Of a stretch of 64,000 bases of DNA, positions 35,721 to 47,508 are shown piece after piece. The stretch lies in contig CM060175.1 in assembly GCA_030549775.1 (NCBI GenBank), positions 12,856,455 through 12,920,454 of the forward strand. The letters are read 5' to 3'. Both the position numbers and the translations under genes were made by a program. The stretch is from Tamarix chinensis (lineage: Eukaryota > Streptophyta > Magnoliopsida > Caryophyllales > Tamaricaceae). Under the pieces are notes generated by a model. The model was not told where the DNA came from. It saw only the letters and a list, made by a program, of their open reading frames with translations, and searched no databases. Within the stretch, counting starts at the first letter, position 1; every line of letters starts with the position of its first letter.

Positions 35721-38700
35721 ATGGTGCCATCTGGGGTGGCTGGAGGATTAACTCAATCCTCAGCAAGTTCTGGAATATTTTTCCAAGGAGATGGACAGTC
35801 TCAGAATATAATTAACTCACACTTGAGTACATCCTTTGGGAATTCTGCCAACTCCATTCCTGGAACAGGGCGATCAACTCTGGGCCCAGTTTCTGGTGAC
35901 GTCGACCAAGTGGTTTTGAACAGTGTGGCTAACTCAGGACCAAGCGTTGGAGCTAGCTCTTTGGTCACTGATGCAAACTCGGGATTCTCCGGAGGTCCTC
36001 AGATGCAAAGAAGTGCCAGCGTCAACACAGAGTCCTACATGCGGTTGCCTGCATCACCCATGTCATTCAATTCAAATAACATAAGTGTTTCTGGTTCCTC
36101 TGCAATAGATGGACCATCAACAGTGCAGCAAAGCCCGCCTGATCCTAGTCCGCGACAAGCTTTTCATAACCAACACCAACATCCAGTTCAACATGGAAGT
36201 TCAAATACAACATCCTTGTCTTCATCAGAAATGGGCAAAGTCCTGCCTCAAATTCGCCCACGAACCCCTATCTCTTTCATGCAGGATCCTAGTATTTTGT
36301 CCCAAATTCAGAAGAAACCAAGGTTGGACATTAACCGGGAAGACATGTTACAGCAGCAACTAATGCAACAGCTGTTGCGGAGACAAGATCCATTACAGTT
36401 CCCGAACAATAACCCTCAGTTGCAGGCATTGATCTTCCAGCAGCAGAGGTTGCATCAACAGAACCTTCTGCAGGCTATGCCTCAAATGCAGCGGACTCAA
36501 TTGCTGCAGCAGCAGCAGCAGCAACAACAGCTACAACAGCAACATCAGAGACATCTTCAACAGCAGAACATGCAACCAGGGACTGCAATAAAGAATCCGA
36601 ATGAGACTGTTGGTATTTGTGCTCGACGTCTGATGCAGTACCTTTTTCATCAGCGGCAACGACCTGCTGTAAGTTGATGTTAACATGACTTAAATGTGGC
36701 TCATATTCTCTCTTTGAGCAAGTTTGATTGCTAGGTCCTTGCTTTTATTATTTGCATGTTCATTTTCACTATTTTCGTTTCTTTTGTGGCTTCAAATAAA
36801 ATGTGATATAGTATGTAGTTATTGAAGCATTATTGTCTCCCAATCTTGGTGACTTTGAACAATAAGACATTTGTTTAACTAAGCCTCTTTATTATATGGC
36901 AGGAAAATAGCATGGCCTATTGGATAAAATTTGTAGCTGAATATTATGCTCCCAGGGCAAAGAAACGATGGTGCTTGTCGTTGTATGACAATGTTGGACC
37001 TCATGCCTTGGGTGTTTTTCCTCAGGCTGTGATGGTTAGACCTTTGCATTCCTCGACTGTCTTTATTTGATCTCCTTGGCTAGTTTTGCTCAATTGCTAT
37101 TTGTTTTGCTGATATTGATCTACCTGCTTCTGCGATTTAGGATGTTTGGCATTGCGACATTTGTGAAGCCAAATCTGGAAGAGGATTTGGTAAGTTAATT
37201 AGTTACTTATGCCCTTTTAGCGCCTTTTCACATTTTTTCCCACAAGAATTGATTTTCAGGTTAAGATTAACTGGCTTCAGGATTTGTTGTTTGGAAACAG
37301 ATTGCATTTTTATTAAGCTACTCTAGTATTTTATGTAGTTCTTATGCAAATGCTGTAATTATGTGCCTTCTCATCATCCACGGTTCCACCCTTCTGCGGG
37401 AAGGAAACATTAGAAAATTCACATTAGAGAGAATCATTCCTATTTATGTCATGTATGTGCATATATTTTTCAATTGGTCACTTATGACTTATGAGATGTT
37501 GGGTGCAGCTACTTGGATCCATTTTTATATTCTGATCTATGAAAAAACTCTATACGGTGTTGGCTCTAATAGAAAGATATGGTTTTAATGAGGAAACTAT
37601 TTGCCTACTACAAAAGAAAATGTTTATGATGTCCAAAATTGATTCACATATATTCTAACAAAGGCTTTTGTGGGCATATTCATTGTAACATCTATGGCAG
37701 CAAATTTGGTAGTTACTTTTTAAATGCATCTATTCACTGAGGGCATCAATTGAGAAATCATTATAAATGATTTTCCTTCTTGTTGTAGCTATTGTCTGTG
37801 TGTGGGTATCCGAAAAGCTTCCTTTTGTTAATTTCCTCCTCATTATGTGGGCAATCAACAGAGGCAACATATGAAGTACTGCCCCGACTTAACAAAATAA
37901 AGTTTGACGGGGGCATAATTGATGAGCTGCTGTTTTTGGACTTGCCTCGTGAACGTAGATTTGCCTCTGGAATATTTATGTTGGAATATGGGAAAGCTGT
38001 TCAAGAAAGTGTATATGAGCAACTTCGTGTCGTCCGTGAGGGTCAGCTGAGAATAATATTCAACCAAGATTTAAAGGTTTTTGCTGTTATGTATTATTCT
38101 ATATGCATTTTCTTTTCAGTTATAAGCCGTATAGCTGTTTATAAGCTTATGCATCAATTATTGTGATGATTTCCAGATACGCTCCTGGGAATTTTGTGCA
38201 CGACGCCATGAAGAGCTACTTCCCCGGAGGTTAGTTGCACCTCAGGTACTGTTTCTCATTTTGCCTTCTATATCACTTTCCTAAACTTGGGTCTTTAAAT
38301 TGAAATTCATCACTCCCCTGTGTACCCCTTTTTTTGCTGGATACAATTTGTCTGACAGTATATGAGGGCACTATGAATGTTTCACGTGAAATCTTATTAT
38401 TCTAAAGTGCAATAATATTATTGAGCTATGCTGCATATGAATGCAGCTAACTGGAGTTGAGAATGGTAGTTAGGTGGAAATTCTATACAACAATGCTTGA
38501 GTCTTGGTTGTTTACTACTAGTTTGGAAACAGTGAAAGGAAGTACTAGAAAAAGATCTAAAGGCTGAAGTGATGAGGTCTTAGAACTTGAAATGCATTTG
38601 TTTGAGGACCTATATGCTTATTCTCCTCTCGTGCTATGGTAGTGTTATGCCTTTTCAAGTGATGCTAGGCTACACTTTAACCTTGTAGGTTTTGTTAATC

Positions 38701-41700
38701 CAAAACACACCAATTAATCCTAAGGCCGTACATATAGGTCAAAGGATTACAATAGATAGACAAAAATAGTATTTAACAATTATGTCTGAAGATATTTTTT
38801 CCTTAAGATAACTAGTAAATAGTGATTATTCTTAGTAAATATATATAATTAATAACTAAAACCACTAGATCACTCAAGTATAGACCTAAACAAGAGGCAT
38901 TTTTTATTTGGACATGGGCCTTCTTTTTAGGTGTTTATCAATGAACTAGGACTACAACTATAAGCTTTACAATAATGAGGCATGTAGATTTATGGACGTT
39001 CAAACTAGTGTTTGAAAAGTTGCGCCTTGCGCAAAGTGCTGGGGCTTTGGGGATTTTGGGTTTTAGTTTCATTCAAAATTGTCTTCATTCAATATAGTAA
39101 TTAATTCTCATGTTTGGAAGGAAAGGGAGGAGGGAAGAAAAGTTATAGCCAAAAATCTGAATGGATAAAGAAAGAAAGACATTTACTGCAGTTAAGAAAA
39201 CTTTTAGTTATTATTTGACTTTATTTTCATAAATATGTAACTAAATCTTATGTTGAGAAAGAAATTAGAAAGAAAAAGGTTATGGGAAGACCAATAGACA
39301 TAATTTTGAGTGGAAAAAGGAAGAAAAGATTTATTTACTACATAGAAGGAAAAAAATCACATATTTTTAGGTAGATCAAAAGCGATATTAGACTAGACAA
39401 TTTTGGTGCCTTCGCGTGCACCTTTGCCTTGTGCCTAGCACCTAGGCTCTATAAACCTATTGTCTAGGTGTGCCTTAGATATGTTTGAACACTGGTTTAA
39501 ACCAAATTTGTATATATCAGATTGGATATCAAATCTGTGCTTGTTATACTAAATTATCAATTATCCAAAAATTGACTATGGACTAGATATCCAATATTGA
39601 TATAGAAACATTATTTTAATGATTTTATTAATTGCTACAAGAAGGTTTAAATATGTCAGATATTATCTATAAATTTCTTATTTTACCCAATAAAATTATT
39701 TAATTATTATTATAAAAATTACAACCCAAAAATTGAATAAAAATTTTCAAATAGCCAATAAGTCAAACCGTAAATTTTGGTATATATTTGAAATAATGTG
39801 GATATTAACCAATGAATAAAAAACTGGACTGGCCGGTTCAATAGGTCTGACCGGGTATTGGGGTGTCCACCTGCACGAAATTACCAGATTTTGAAAAAAG
39901 CGTACCGACCAAGCAGTAAAACTGCGGTCACGGCCGCGATTGTGGTTGTGATCATGGTGTCGAGTATCATGAATGATATTTTATATGTCGTGGTTGTAGC
40001 GGTGTATTTTTTTAATTCTTTTTCACAAGTATCGACAAATATTGGTAAATATCGGACAATAACGGTAAATATCGGCCAATGTTGCGACGATAAATATATG
40101 ATTTTCTAAAACGGTTGTATTTTTAGGAATTTTACATCGCTGTTGGCTCAAAAACTACAAAATTGCGGCAGATATGCCATTGTAGTATCAATTGGAAAAA
40201 ATCGGATTGGACCGAAAAAATCGGGTACTAAACATCGTCATTTCAGTTATAGGTAGAAAAAATTAAAGGGCAAATGACCTGGGTTAACTTGGTCGGATTG
40301 GGTGAACTAGGATCGGACCGGGTTATACCAGACTTTTTTTTTAAAAAAAACAATTTTCAATCAAACCATGGTTGGACCAGTTAGATTGTAGACTGAGAGG
40401 TCCATTGGATCGAATTTTAGTCCGATTTTTGAAACATTGATATTAACCGAGTCCAAATAATCCATTATCGATCTTATCTAGTCCATGGTGACAGAAGTCA
40501 AATCTAATATAGGATCATTTTTTATAGATAATGAAGCTATTTTTTGGATACCTATTTTTTTAAGCAACTCTATGTAGGATTATATTGTTCTCCCCTGCTT
40601 GATAAAAGTTTGACCTTGAACATTGAAGTGTTGAAGAGGCTCGCTTGTTATAATTCCTTCGATCATGACTTGTATGACAATAATTGAAACACCTAGTCTA
40701 GGAGGTGCTAGGCTAAGTAGAGGCTGTAGAGCACATTGATTTCTTGGATCGACCACGAGGTTGTTGGGGAGACTTGCAATGAGAACTAGTCTTCTATTTA
40801 GACTCTCATACTCCAAACAACGTTACGTAGTTCTCTGAGCTTTTTTTGGGTCATCTTGTGCAATGGATTGCCCAATTTCATGGAAAAGCTGCTGAGGTTC
40901 ATCAATTTTTTTTCCTAACTCCTAATAACCTTCGTTGCTAATCATCCTAATAACAAGATAAAAGTATTTTTTTCTGTTTTCTTTTCTAAAAATCTAATCT
41001 AAAATAAAAATATAAAGAATGACTAATAGCCAAAATCACTATTGTGCTTCCTCTTTTGATTCATGATGGAGAACTAATGGTGCAATGTTAGGATTGGACA
41101 ATTGCGACAATATTGGTGAGTGTCTAGCGACGATGGAGATGGTGCAAACAATGGTGTGCAATTGAATGGAGTCATGATCAACTTGTGACCATCCGATGAC
41201 AATTGATGATGCTTGCTTGCAGTTGTGCATCTGTGCAAAGGATGAGACTTGGCTTGTGATAGTTGAGATGGTCATATGAGGGTGTTGTTTGCTAGTGGAC
41301 TGGGGTTCAATGGTAGTGGGCATAATGTTTGATGGGGTTGGGGTTCAATAGATATTTTTTTCATAGCTTTTACATTTGGAATTTGCTTCAATTACATGCC
41401 AAAAGTAGTGGTAGTAACAACCAATACTGACAAAAGGTAGATCGAGTTGGGGCTGTAATACCAAATTGATGCAACAGTACACTTTATCATTGTGTGTTTA
41501 TCAAACAAAACTCAAAGCTTTCACACAAACCTCACATACTTAAATTTTATTAATCCAAATCACAGTTAAAAGAGGCTTGTCCAAAGGACTACAAAGGATT
41601 GAACCAAAGTGTCAATGTAAAATATTGAATACTTATACCAATTTACCCTCTATAATCATTGATTGCTTCATGAGCAGAACTCATAGAGAATGATAGGAAA

Positions 41701-44700
41701 GTATTTTGAGACCCTGGTGCCTCCCAATGATATTCCTTTCATTCCCTCTCCCCTGGCCCTTTCCTCGGTTCCCCTCTTATACCTCTAACTAACTCACTAA
41801 TAGAATTCCAAATAAAAATAAGGGGAAAAAACTGAAATACTCCATAAAGGATACTCCAATTCCTAAACAGAAAAGATAACACCTCAACAACTCCTGATGA
41901 AAAAAATCTTCTTAATTCCCTTTGTCTCATGTACACACTTAACTGGTGGCATATCATGTTCCTCTCTGAGTTTATATTCCTCAAAACTTTTCATTAAATA
42001 TTTAACAATTACTAGAGTTATAGTAGTCATTTCCCTTGAGTTCTTAATATGTGTGCATGAAACTAAAATGATGTTTATTATGAATCGGAGATAGTGGCTA
42101 TTATCATTAGGAATATGTATCAAATATTACTTAGGACGTTGTTTCAAAGGAAAAACTTATAAAACCTTAGCCACCTAGCAAAAGTAGTTAACATACAAAA
42201 GTTAGAACAAGCAAAAGGGGTACTACCTCTTAAAAGAAACGGTATTAACCTTTGCAACACACTTAAGTATTTGCTTCGGATACTTCATCTTCATCTTTCC
42301 TTAGACTCCCAAGTGGCTTTCCCAACTCCACGGTGTGACCAAAGGATTTTCACTAGCGGAATGACCTTTGAAATTGTCTCACACATCTTGGTATCGAGGG
42401 TCCTCAATGGTCACTCCTTGTACTTCAACAAATCATTGAGCTTGATTGTTTTTGACTGAATGATGTGCGAGGATCTATCACGAACTTCTACTTCCTCAAA
42501 TGAGAGATGTGGAAATTGCTATGCACTTATGAAAGCTCCATGGGTAATGCTAACTGATATGCAACCTTTTGTAAGGGTTAATGTACCTTGAGCTGAGCTT
42601 GCCTTTTTGACCAAACTGCATCACTCACTTGGTGGGACCTTTAAAAGGACCGGGTCATCCACCTCAAGCCCATTTGTCTTCCTCTGCAAATCTGCCTATC
42701 CTAGGCAACCCTCATATTGTCCTAATCAATCTCATATGCCTTGTGGTGTCTTCGATCATCTCTGGCTCCAAGACAACTTTTTTGCTACTATGGGCTGTAT
42801 GATGAATAGGCATATAGATTGCACTGTCAAGTACCAAGAGAAAAGATAAAAAAGTATGGGGCATATGTATGATATATCTCTAAAATGGTGGGTAGTGATC
42901 TAGCGAAAATGGTCTGCTAGTTTTTGTTAGTATCTCTAATGTGAGAGTTCCCTCTAAGGCATCTTTGCAATCCATAGTCTTTGACTTTTAGGATAACAAA
43001 TTCCAATTTTGTTGACAAGGCACGCATGTTTTTCAGGTAAATCAGTTATTGCAGGTTGCACAAAAATGTCAAAGCACGATTGCTGAAAGTGGATCTAATG
43101 GAGTTTCTTCTCAGGATTTACAGACAAACAGCAATATGTGAGTCTCATCTCTTCATGAAATGGTTTTGATTTATTTGCATTCGTTATAAGTGCTATATGC
43201 TGAGAGGGCAAATGCCTTCTATTGTGAAACTCTTGTCGAGGGTTTGAAATAAAATACAGTGAAGGTGCTAGGCAGAATTTCTTATCTAATGTTAGTTTTT
43301 TTTCTACAGGGTTGTTATGGCTGGGCGTCAGCTTGCCAAGAGTTTGGATTTGCAGTCATTTAATGACTTAGGTTTCTCCAAAAGATACGTGCGATGCCTG
43401 CAGGTAGATCTTTGATACCTTGTTGTCATTACTTGTGGAACTATGATTATATCTCTATATTTGGATTTCATATTGTGCAAATTTATATCTTTTTACAGAT
43501 TGCTGAGGTTGTCAATAGCATGAAAGATTTGATAGATTTCTGCCAAGACAATAAAGCTGGCCCTATTGGTAATGTTTGCAACTGCTCACTATTTGTTGCT
43601 AATAATGCTTGTGGCTCTCCAGTTTCATTCCCCATTTAGCTGCCATACTATTTGTGTGATGCTGTTGATATTGAACTGTGGCTCTATATATAAACACTTC
43701 TGTTAATGTCATCAAATATAGACTGTACAATGCATATCATGGTGTTATTTCGAGAAGTTCATTTGTGTTAATGATAGCCAGTCTTTTGCCAGCTAGATTT
43801 GATCACTAGTGTATAATTATTATTCATTCATGCTGAGTAGTACTTGAATTTTATATACTTTTTGTAATTTATAAAATTTATTTGTACTGAAATAAGCATC
43901 AATTACTTACTAACTTGGAACTATACATATCTTTCAAGTTGGTATATAATTGTCATAAACAACTTCTGTTTAGTAACTGTACTTAGTCTAATGTAAATAT
44001 CCTCGATCGATCAAATTATAATTGTCCTCTGGTGTACCACTTTACTCTGGAATACTGTCAGATTATGAGTAGCCCATTATTCTGTATAGTAGACAAGCTA
44101 CTACAGCTCGTAAAACACCCTACTTCAAAGATGTCTATTCTCAGAAACAAACAAGAAAAATAGAAACAATATGATGGGAAAGCCAATTGACTACCTGCTC
44201 AAGTAGAAATATGAACCAATTCCCCAGTCATGGCTGCATTGCTGACAATGGAGGTGTGTTCATATTTCTACTTGAGCAGGTTGTCAACTGGCTTTCCCAT
44301 CATATTGTTTCTATTTTTCTTGTTTGTTTCTGAGAATAGACATCTTTGAAGTAGCTGGACTGGGGAATTGTTTTATATTTCTACTTGAGCAGGTTGTCAA
44401 CTGGCTTTCCTATCATATTGTTTCTATTTTTGCTTGTCTGTTTCTGAGAATGGACATCTTTGAAGTATGGTTTTTCTGAGATGCATGAAGTAGCTGGATA
44501 AAATAGTTGCATTCGAGTAGCTTACAGTGATTTTGGCCTGCTCTCTATGTTACAGTGATGGCTCCAGCTTTTGGTTTTTAAATGTATCCTTATTACATGC
44601 TGTTCTAATTCTATGATATCATATTTCCTCGCATTTGAACATTCTTCGTTGATTGGTGTATTTTGGGCCTACTTTCTAGTGCCAAGGACAATAATTGCAC

Positions 44701-46001
44701 TTCCCATTATTCGCCAGCTCGAGTTTTGTATTGATTGTGAATAGCATCTCATAATGGGATTTCAGATCGAAGTTCTGCTCTTCTGAACTCAAAACTATGT
44801 GATTAAGTTCGAGTTTTCTTCCAAAGCGAAACTTCAGCTTTGGCTTCAGCTGTGCTGGCATATTGTGCTTTAGTGTTATATACTTTGTGCTTAAGATTCT
44901 TAATATTATTCTGCTTCCTGATATTGCTATTTGTGATATGTGAATTCTGATCTCACGTTATCTTGCTCAGAGAGCCTGAAGAATTTTCCTCGACATGGGC
45001 CTAAACTGCATATACAAAAGATGCAAGGGATGGAGCAGCTAACAAACATGCAGGGTGTATCAACGGATATGAATTCAATTGATAAACTCATCTCAAAGCA
45101 TCCTGGGATGAATAATCCGATGGGCAATAACCAAAACATGGGGGCTCGAGGGGCACATAGTGGCCCGGCGGCAGCTGCCTTGTCAAACATGCAGGGTCTT
45201 CCAACGGATAATAATTCAGTTAATAAGCTCGTGTCAATGCATCCTGGAATGAATAATCAGATGAGCAATAACCAAAACATGGGTGCTCGGGGGACTTTTA
45301 GTGGCTCTGCCTTGGCACTCTCCAACTACCAGAATATGCTGATGAGGCAGAATTGTATAAATAACTCCAACCGGAGTCCATCACCCACATTTCAAGGGGG
45401 TGCAGGTGCTACCTTCCCAGAATCAATGGAGAATCGAGTTGTTAGTGGCCTCTCAAGTCCTCACCTGGTTCCCCAGCAGCAGCAACAGCAGCATTTCCAG
45501 AAGCATAACCACAGTAATGGATTGCCACAACAGCATCAACAGCTTCCCCAATCACACCAGAGCAGTCTGGGTTTACCGCAGCACATGATCCAGAAGCTGC
45601 TCCAAGATATGTCCAGCTCCAATGGGCCAGCTGTGCAGCAGAGATTCCTGCGCAGCTCCAATGGGGAGGATGTCAGGGGGAGTTCCACCCCAAATAGCCA
45701 CGTTTATGGAAACAGCTCAACCCTGACGCAAGCACCTGCTGCTGACAACACCAACGTGCATGGAGGCTATGCAGGAGCTGCTGCACTGAGCAGGACCGGC
45801 AGTTTCAAAACCGCTTCATACAGCGATTCTTCTGCAGCAGCTGGTGGTGGGAGTAGTGGGTTCAATCAGAAAGCGGCAGATTTGCCGCAGGGTCTTCTGG
45901 CAGATGAGATGGTGGGGGACATTTCACATGATTTCACTGAGAATGGGTTCTTTAGTAATAGTGATTTTGATGACACAATGGGTTATAACTGGAAGGCATG
46001 A
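35721..46001 (+). CDS. SLK: SEUSS-LIKE transcriptional co-regulator (LIM-domain-binding family), 9 coding exons
   Basis: SLK proteins bridge DNA-binding factors and LEUNIG-type co-repressors in the nucleus, affecting floral, ovule and meristem development. Coding exons: 35721-36668, 36903-37034, 37141-37189, 37862-38076, 38177-38245, 43037-43137, 43310-43403, 43499-43568, 44971-46001. All joins use GT...AG and stay in frame, giving 902 residues. The start was chosen at MVPSGVAGGLTQSS, as in SLK proteins. Landmarks are GIFFQGDGQSQ, SYMRLPASPMSF, a basic QKKPRLD (about residue 198), a Q-rich region (about 215-300), the LIM-binding core from CARRLMQYL through AKKRWC, VLPRLN, LEYGKAVQESVYE, WEFCARRHEELLPRRL and GFSKRYVRCLQ (about 307-536), and a Q/S-rich tail ending GYNWKA. 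It is closer to SLK1/2 than to SEUSS itself. Intron 5 is 4.8 kb and filled with repeats. Exon 9 carries a 47-codon tandem duplication. Confidence 0.93.
39008..39497. mobile_element. Possible MITE in SLK intron 5
   Basis: One end reads AGTGTTTGAAAA and the other, reverse-complemented, AGTGTTCAAACA. Just inside both ends lie GCGCC/AGGCAC-rich words ('ttgcgccttgcgc', 'cctagcacctaggc'), a common pattern in plant hAT-like MITEs. No clean target duplication was found. Confidence 0.35.
41451..41889 (-). mobile_element. Inverted LTR-like segment with tRNA-Met primer site
   Basis: Read on the minus strand, TGTTGAGGTG... (from 41889) to ...CTGTTGCA (41470) has TG...CA ends over 420 bp. It is followed within a few bases by TTGGTATTACAGCC (41464-41451), close to the initiator-tRNA primer site TGGTATCAGAGC. 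The following minus-strand sequence down to about 40560 contains a 94-codon open frame (41323-41039) that I do not recognise. It belongs to a decayed LTR retrotransposon inverted relative to SLK. Confidence 0.45.
42255..42860 (-). pseudogene. Ty3/gypsy integrase C-terminal relic, inverted in SLK intron 5
   Basis: On the minus strand, in several frames, the translation gives LEPEMIEDTT..MRLIR, then a K(T)..LEVDDPVLLKV segment, then RDRSSHIIQSKTIKL and VKILWSHRGVGKATWESKE. This is the order of a chromovirus-type integrase end, ending in the chromodomain-like 'VKVLW..H(G)V..ATWE'. Stops and frameshifts are frequent. The LTR-like segment at 41451-41889 lies where a 3' LTR would be expected. Confidence 0.7.
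44122..44352 (+). ncRNA. Long near-perfect inverted repeat in last SLK intron (miRNA/siRNA-precursor-like)
   Basis: Arm 44122-44215 and arm 44259-44352 are reverse complements over 94 nt with two mismatches by eye, separated by a 43-nt loop. Transcribed with SLK, this would form a long double-stranded stem inside intron 8 (43569-44970), as in young plant MIRNA loci and siRNA-producing hairpins. A third copy in the same sense as the second arm lies at 44375-44466. Its upstream flank (44353-44370, with 'gactggggaattg') also pairs with the start of the loop. Whether it is processed is unknown; it could also be a chance product of local duplication. Confidence 0.55.
44375..44466. repeat. Third copy of the intronic repeat arm
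   Basis: It runs 'atatttctacttgagcagg' through 'catctttgaagt' with a few substitutions relative to 44261-44352, in direct orientation. With its left flank it could pair with arm 1 over more than 100 nt, offering an alternative fold. Confidence 0.8.
45045..45325 (+). repeat. Coding tandem duplication of 47 codons in SLK exon 9
   Basis: Copy 1 starts at 45045 (NMQGVSTDMNSIDKL...) and copy 2 at 45186 (NMQGLPTDNNSVNKL...), 141 nt apart and in frame. Both continue HPGMNN, NNQNMGARG and an SG..A.ALS segment. SLK relatives as I know them carry one such block, so this looks like a lineage-specific duplication. The copies differ at many positions, so it is not very recent. Confidence 0.8.
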
Positions 46002-46300
46002 CTAAGCGGCCTGCTGGACTATTTGCCTCTTCATTCGGCGTTGGTGGATGGGATTCGGTTTCGGTTCTTCTAGTACGGTTATGATCGCATCTGGCGTTGG
46101 TGTACAGGGTATTTTTTTGAATGTTAGTTCTTGATTACATTTTCCGTCTTTAATTCATCAGGCGCGTCTTTACTCGTGTTTGTACTTCCAGTAGGCGGTT
46201 TGCAGTTTTCTGGATTCTGAGCTTCGCAAGTGTAATCTATCAACCAACACTTGTGTATTATAATATTTCTGTCATGTAATGTTGCCCGTAAAAGTCCAAA
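46002..46300 (+). other. SLK 3' untranslated region
   Basis: T/G-rich sequence follows the stop, with AT-rich polyadenylation-like words ('tattataatatttctgtcatgtaatg', about 46256-46281). The end point is approximate. Confidence 0.45.
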
Positions 46301-47508
46301 ATGTGATCAATGTGGTCCTTTGCAGTCATTATTACTTTGGATAATTCCATGCATGTTATGCAAGCTTGGCGACGCAGTGGCGTCGGCTTTGTTCGGTAAT
46401 TCTCACTGAAATAAAGTGATATTTATTGATGATTTTAGTTATACAATGATTTATTCATTTTATGAAATGTTATGCAACAAGATAAATGATTTAGAGTAGT
46501 TTTGTATTTTTAAAAGAGTAATGAATTTCATTAGCTAAAATAACATAATATTCATAATTAATTTAATTACCAAGGCCAGCCTTAATAAAAGCGTGATGAA
46601 AGGGCACGGTTAGAGAGATTGTAAAGATCAATATGATTTGTGTATATTTCTAGAATTTTATTTGGATATTTTTTTTTATAGATGATGAAATTTTAAAAAT
46701 GACTTGCTTTTAATATTCTATAGTTATAAATCTATTGCTTGGATACATACTTTATATAGTAAAAAAAATTAAATTTTTTTATTTGGATTTTTATATGTAG
46801 AATTTGGATAAAGTATATATATTACTTTTTTATTTTTATTTTTATCCTATGTAAACATACTATCAATTTGTTTTGGAATTTTAGTTGGTGCAACTTTAAT
46901 ATGGATTTTTAAATTAATGTGAAGTATCTAAATTTTATTTTAGAGTACCCTAACAAAATATGTAGGTTAGAAAAGTTTATGAATCATCTTTTAAAATAAA
47001 ATTCTTCCCAAAAGTCCTTCGCTCAAATAAAGTCCTAAGAAATTACTAGGGGGTCCAAGATTGTTAATTGTGATAATACTTCAATGCTTAAGAGTTAAGA
47101 CACTTTATTCATTGTAAAAGATATGGTTTGAATTGGTTGTTCCTACTATGATTAATTTTTGTAACTTGTTTAAAAAAGAAACTTACTAAATATTATATAA
47201 TTTTTTAAAATTATGATTGAAAAATAGCGGTGATTAAAATATTGAATTAGAAATTAACTTGGAACTCGTTTGAGAGTTGTTAAATATATATTATCTTGAT
47301 AGAAAATAATATAATTATGTAAAAAATTACAAAAATTATTGTTTAGGGAATGAAGAATTGGTAATATAACAAAATAATATAGATTTAACATCCATAAACT
47401 ATTTCTTTATTAAAAAAATTATAAAAAAGGCATACACATTTTAAAATTTCGGACCAAAAATGGTTATATTGGTCAAATCAAGGGTGGTCAAATCGAGTGT
47501 ATAAGATG
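46301..47508. other. Intergenic, AT-rich, no gene seen
   Basis: High A+T throughout with short homopolymer runs; no open frame of note, no repeat unit recognised and no RNA gene seen. Confidence 0.5.

Larger units (their letters stand above)
38246..43036 (+). other. SLK intron 5, 4.8 kb, filled with transposon debris
   Basis: The donor CAG|GTACTG and the acceptor TTTTTCAG frame an intron far longer than the other eight. It contains a possible MITE (39008-39497), GACCGG-type repeats (about 39830-40440) and inverted gypsy sequences (40560-42860). Open frames here are on decayed transposon DNA and are not SLK exons. Confidence 0.8.

Noticed and set aside
35573..35815. Alternative frame overlapping the start of SLK
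   Set aside because: The frame beginning at 35721 continues for 316 codons with SLK motifs; the other frame ends at 35815 and shows none.
42607..42849. 80-codon + strand frame in SLK intron 5
   Set aside because: The minus strand of the same DNA encodes the gypsy integrase relic; the + frame is its antisense shadow.
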